From Paenibacillus sp. J45TS6 (GTDB taxonomy: Bacteria > Bacillota > Bacilli > Paenibacillales > Paenibacillaceae): 64,000 nt of DNA. The position numbers were made by a program, and so were the translations under genes. The stretch covers positions 62,001 through 126,000 of the forward strand of contig NZ_BOSJ01000010.1 of the NCBI RefSeq assembly GCF_018403285.1, given 5' to 3'. A model generated the notes under the pieces. That model did not search any database. It saw only the letters and a program-made list of their open reading frames with translations, and was not told where the DNA came from. Below, one piece after another: positions 63,736 to 64,000 of the stretch (the stretch's first letter is position 1; each line of letters begins with the position of its first letter).

Positions 63736-64000
63736 TTAGAAATGTTCGATTACCAATTTCCCGATCATATCCCCTTGTTCGACGATGGAATGAGCTTTTC
63801 TGAGATTAGCTGCATGGATTGGTTCAAGCCTCTTCGTTAGTGTTGTTTGGATCTTCTTCTGATCCGCAAGAGTACTTAATTTATTAAGGATGTCGTGCTG
63901 TCTAATCATATCTTCAGTCTCATACATGGCCCGAGTAAACATATACTCCCAGACAAATCCTGCACTTTTACTTTTTAGCGGAGAGAGGTCGAGAGGATGA
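63736..64000 (-). CDS. Zinc-binding alcohol dehydrogenase family protein (C-terminal part, runs off the window)
   Basis: The frame is open from the window edge to the stop at 63736. At least 87 residues match the end of quinone-oxidoreductase-like zinc-type dehydrogenases (MDR superfamily): KSAGFVWEYMFTRAMYETED, then Q.DILNKLS and AHSIVEQGDMIGKLVI. The N-terminal cofactor domain lies outside the window. Confidence 0.75.
   Translation of the reverse strand, partial: HPLDLSPLKSKSAGFVWEYMFTRAMYETEDMIRQHDILNKLSTLADQKKIQTTLTKRLEPIHAANLRKAHSIVEQGDMIGKLVIEHF

Noticed and set aside
1-64000. tRNA, rRNA, CRISPR arrays, insertion sequences, prophage
   Set aside because: I saw no CCA-ended cloverleaf, regular spaced repeats, transposase or phage structural gene anywhere in the window.

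Overview
The window looks like chromosomal DNA of a low-GC Gram-positive spore-former, most likely Paenibacillus. The supports are strong AGGAGG-type ribosome sites, frequent TTG/GTG starts, three T-box leaders, CcpA-type cre sites, an SLH-anchored pullulanase, a copper-amine-oxidase-N/GH18 protein and paired ECF sigma/anti-sigma modules. I see no rRNA, tRNA, CRISPR array, insertion sequence or prophage.

Layout. 1-3.7 kb: small enzymes (two P-loop kinases, a divergent carbamoyltransferase, a low-molecular-weight phosphatase, a zinc phospholipase C-like protein). 3.7-5.3 kb: asd behind a T-box whose specifier reads as Lys (AAA). 5.3-11.4 kb: a secreted PAP2 phosphatase, an XRE regulator, a cysteine hydrolase, a sodium symporter behind a T-box that reads as Phe (TTC), and a YdhK lipoprotein. 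11.5-17.8 kb: an ECF module, a LysR/alcohol dehydrogenase/MFS group and a HAD phosphatase. 17.8-26.9 kb: a GH53 galactanase, macro-domain and nucleotidyltransferase proteins, a second ECF module, AlaX, a transglutaminase-like protein, a DeoR regulator and several decayed genes. 27.0-28.1 kb: a leader peptide and four-way attenuator ahead of a protein whose C-terminus resembles a HisRS anticodon-binding domain. 30-34.9 kb: an acid-sugar operon (GntP permease, DUF1537 kinase, GarR-like dehydrogenase) divergent from its GntR regulator, with three phased operators. 35.5-47.1 kb: a segment edged and punctuated by dif-like palindromes. It holds a YjjG phosphatase, an M20/DUF3100/AGCS group, a DUF1835 protein, an epimerase, a tyrosine recombinase, and a MerR regulator with a broken arginase-family gene. 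47.2-50.4 kb: an O-acetylation operon (DUF4358, MBOAT, DHHW). 50.5-54.5 kb: kimA-type potassium importer, small membrane protein, GH18. 54.7-59.1 kb: small proteins, a third T-box ahead of a methyltransferase broken by a stop codon, DUF1275 and an alkyltransferase-like protein. 59.2-63.6 kb: a CcpA-controlled type I pullulanase with SLH anchors. The window ends inside an alcohol dehydrogenase gene.

The strongest leads are the dif-like palindrome set around a solitary tyrosine recombinase, one copy of which coincides with the truncation point of a methyltransferase gene, and the translation-coupled attenuator controlling an uncharacterised anticodon-binding-domain-like protein. The Lys and Phe specifier assignments give testable predictions for asd control and for the symporter's substrate. 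At least six genes are decayed, three by a single in-frame stop.
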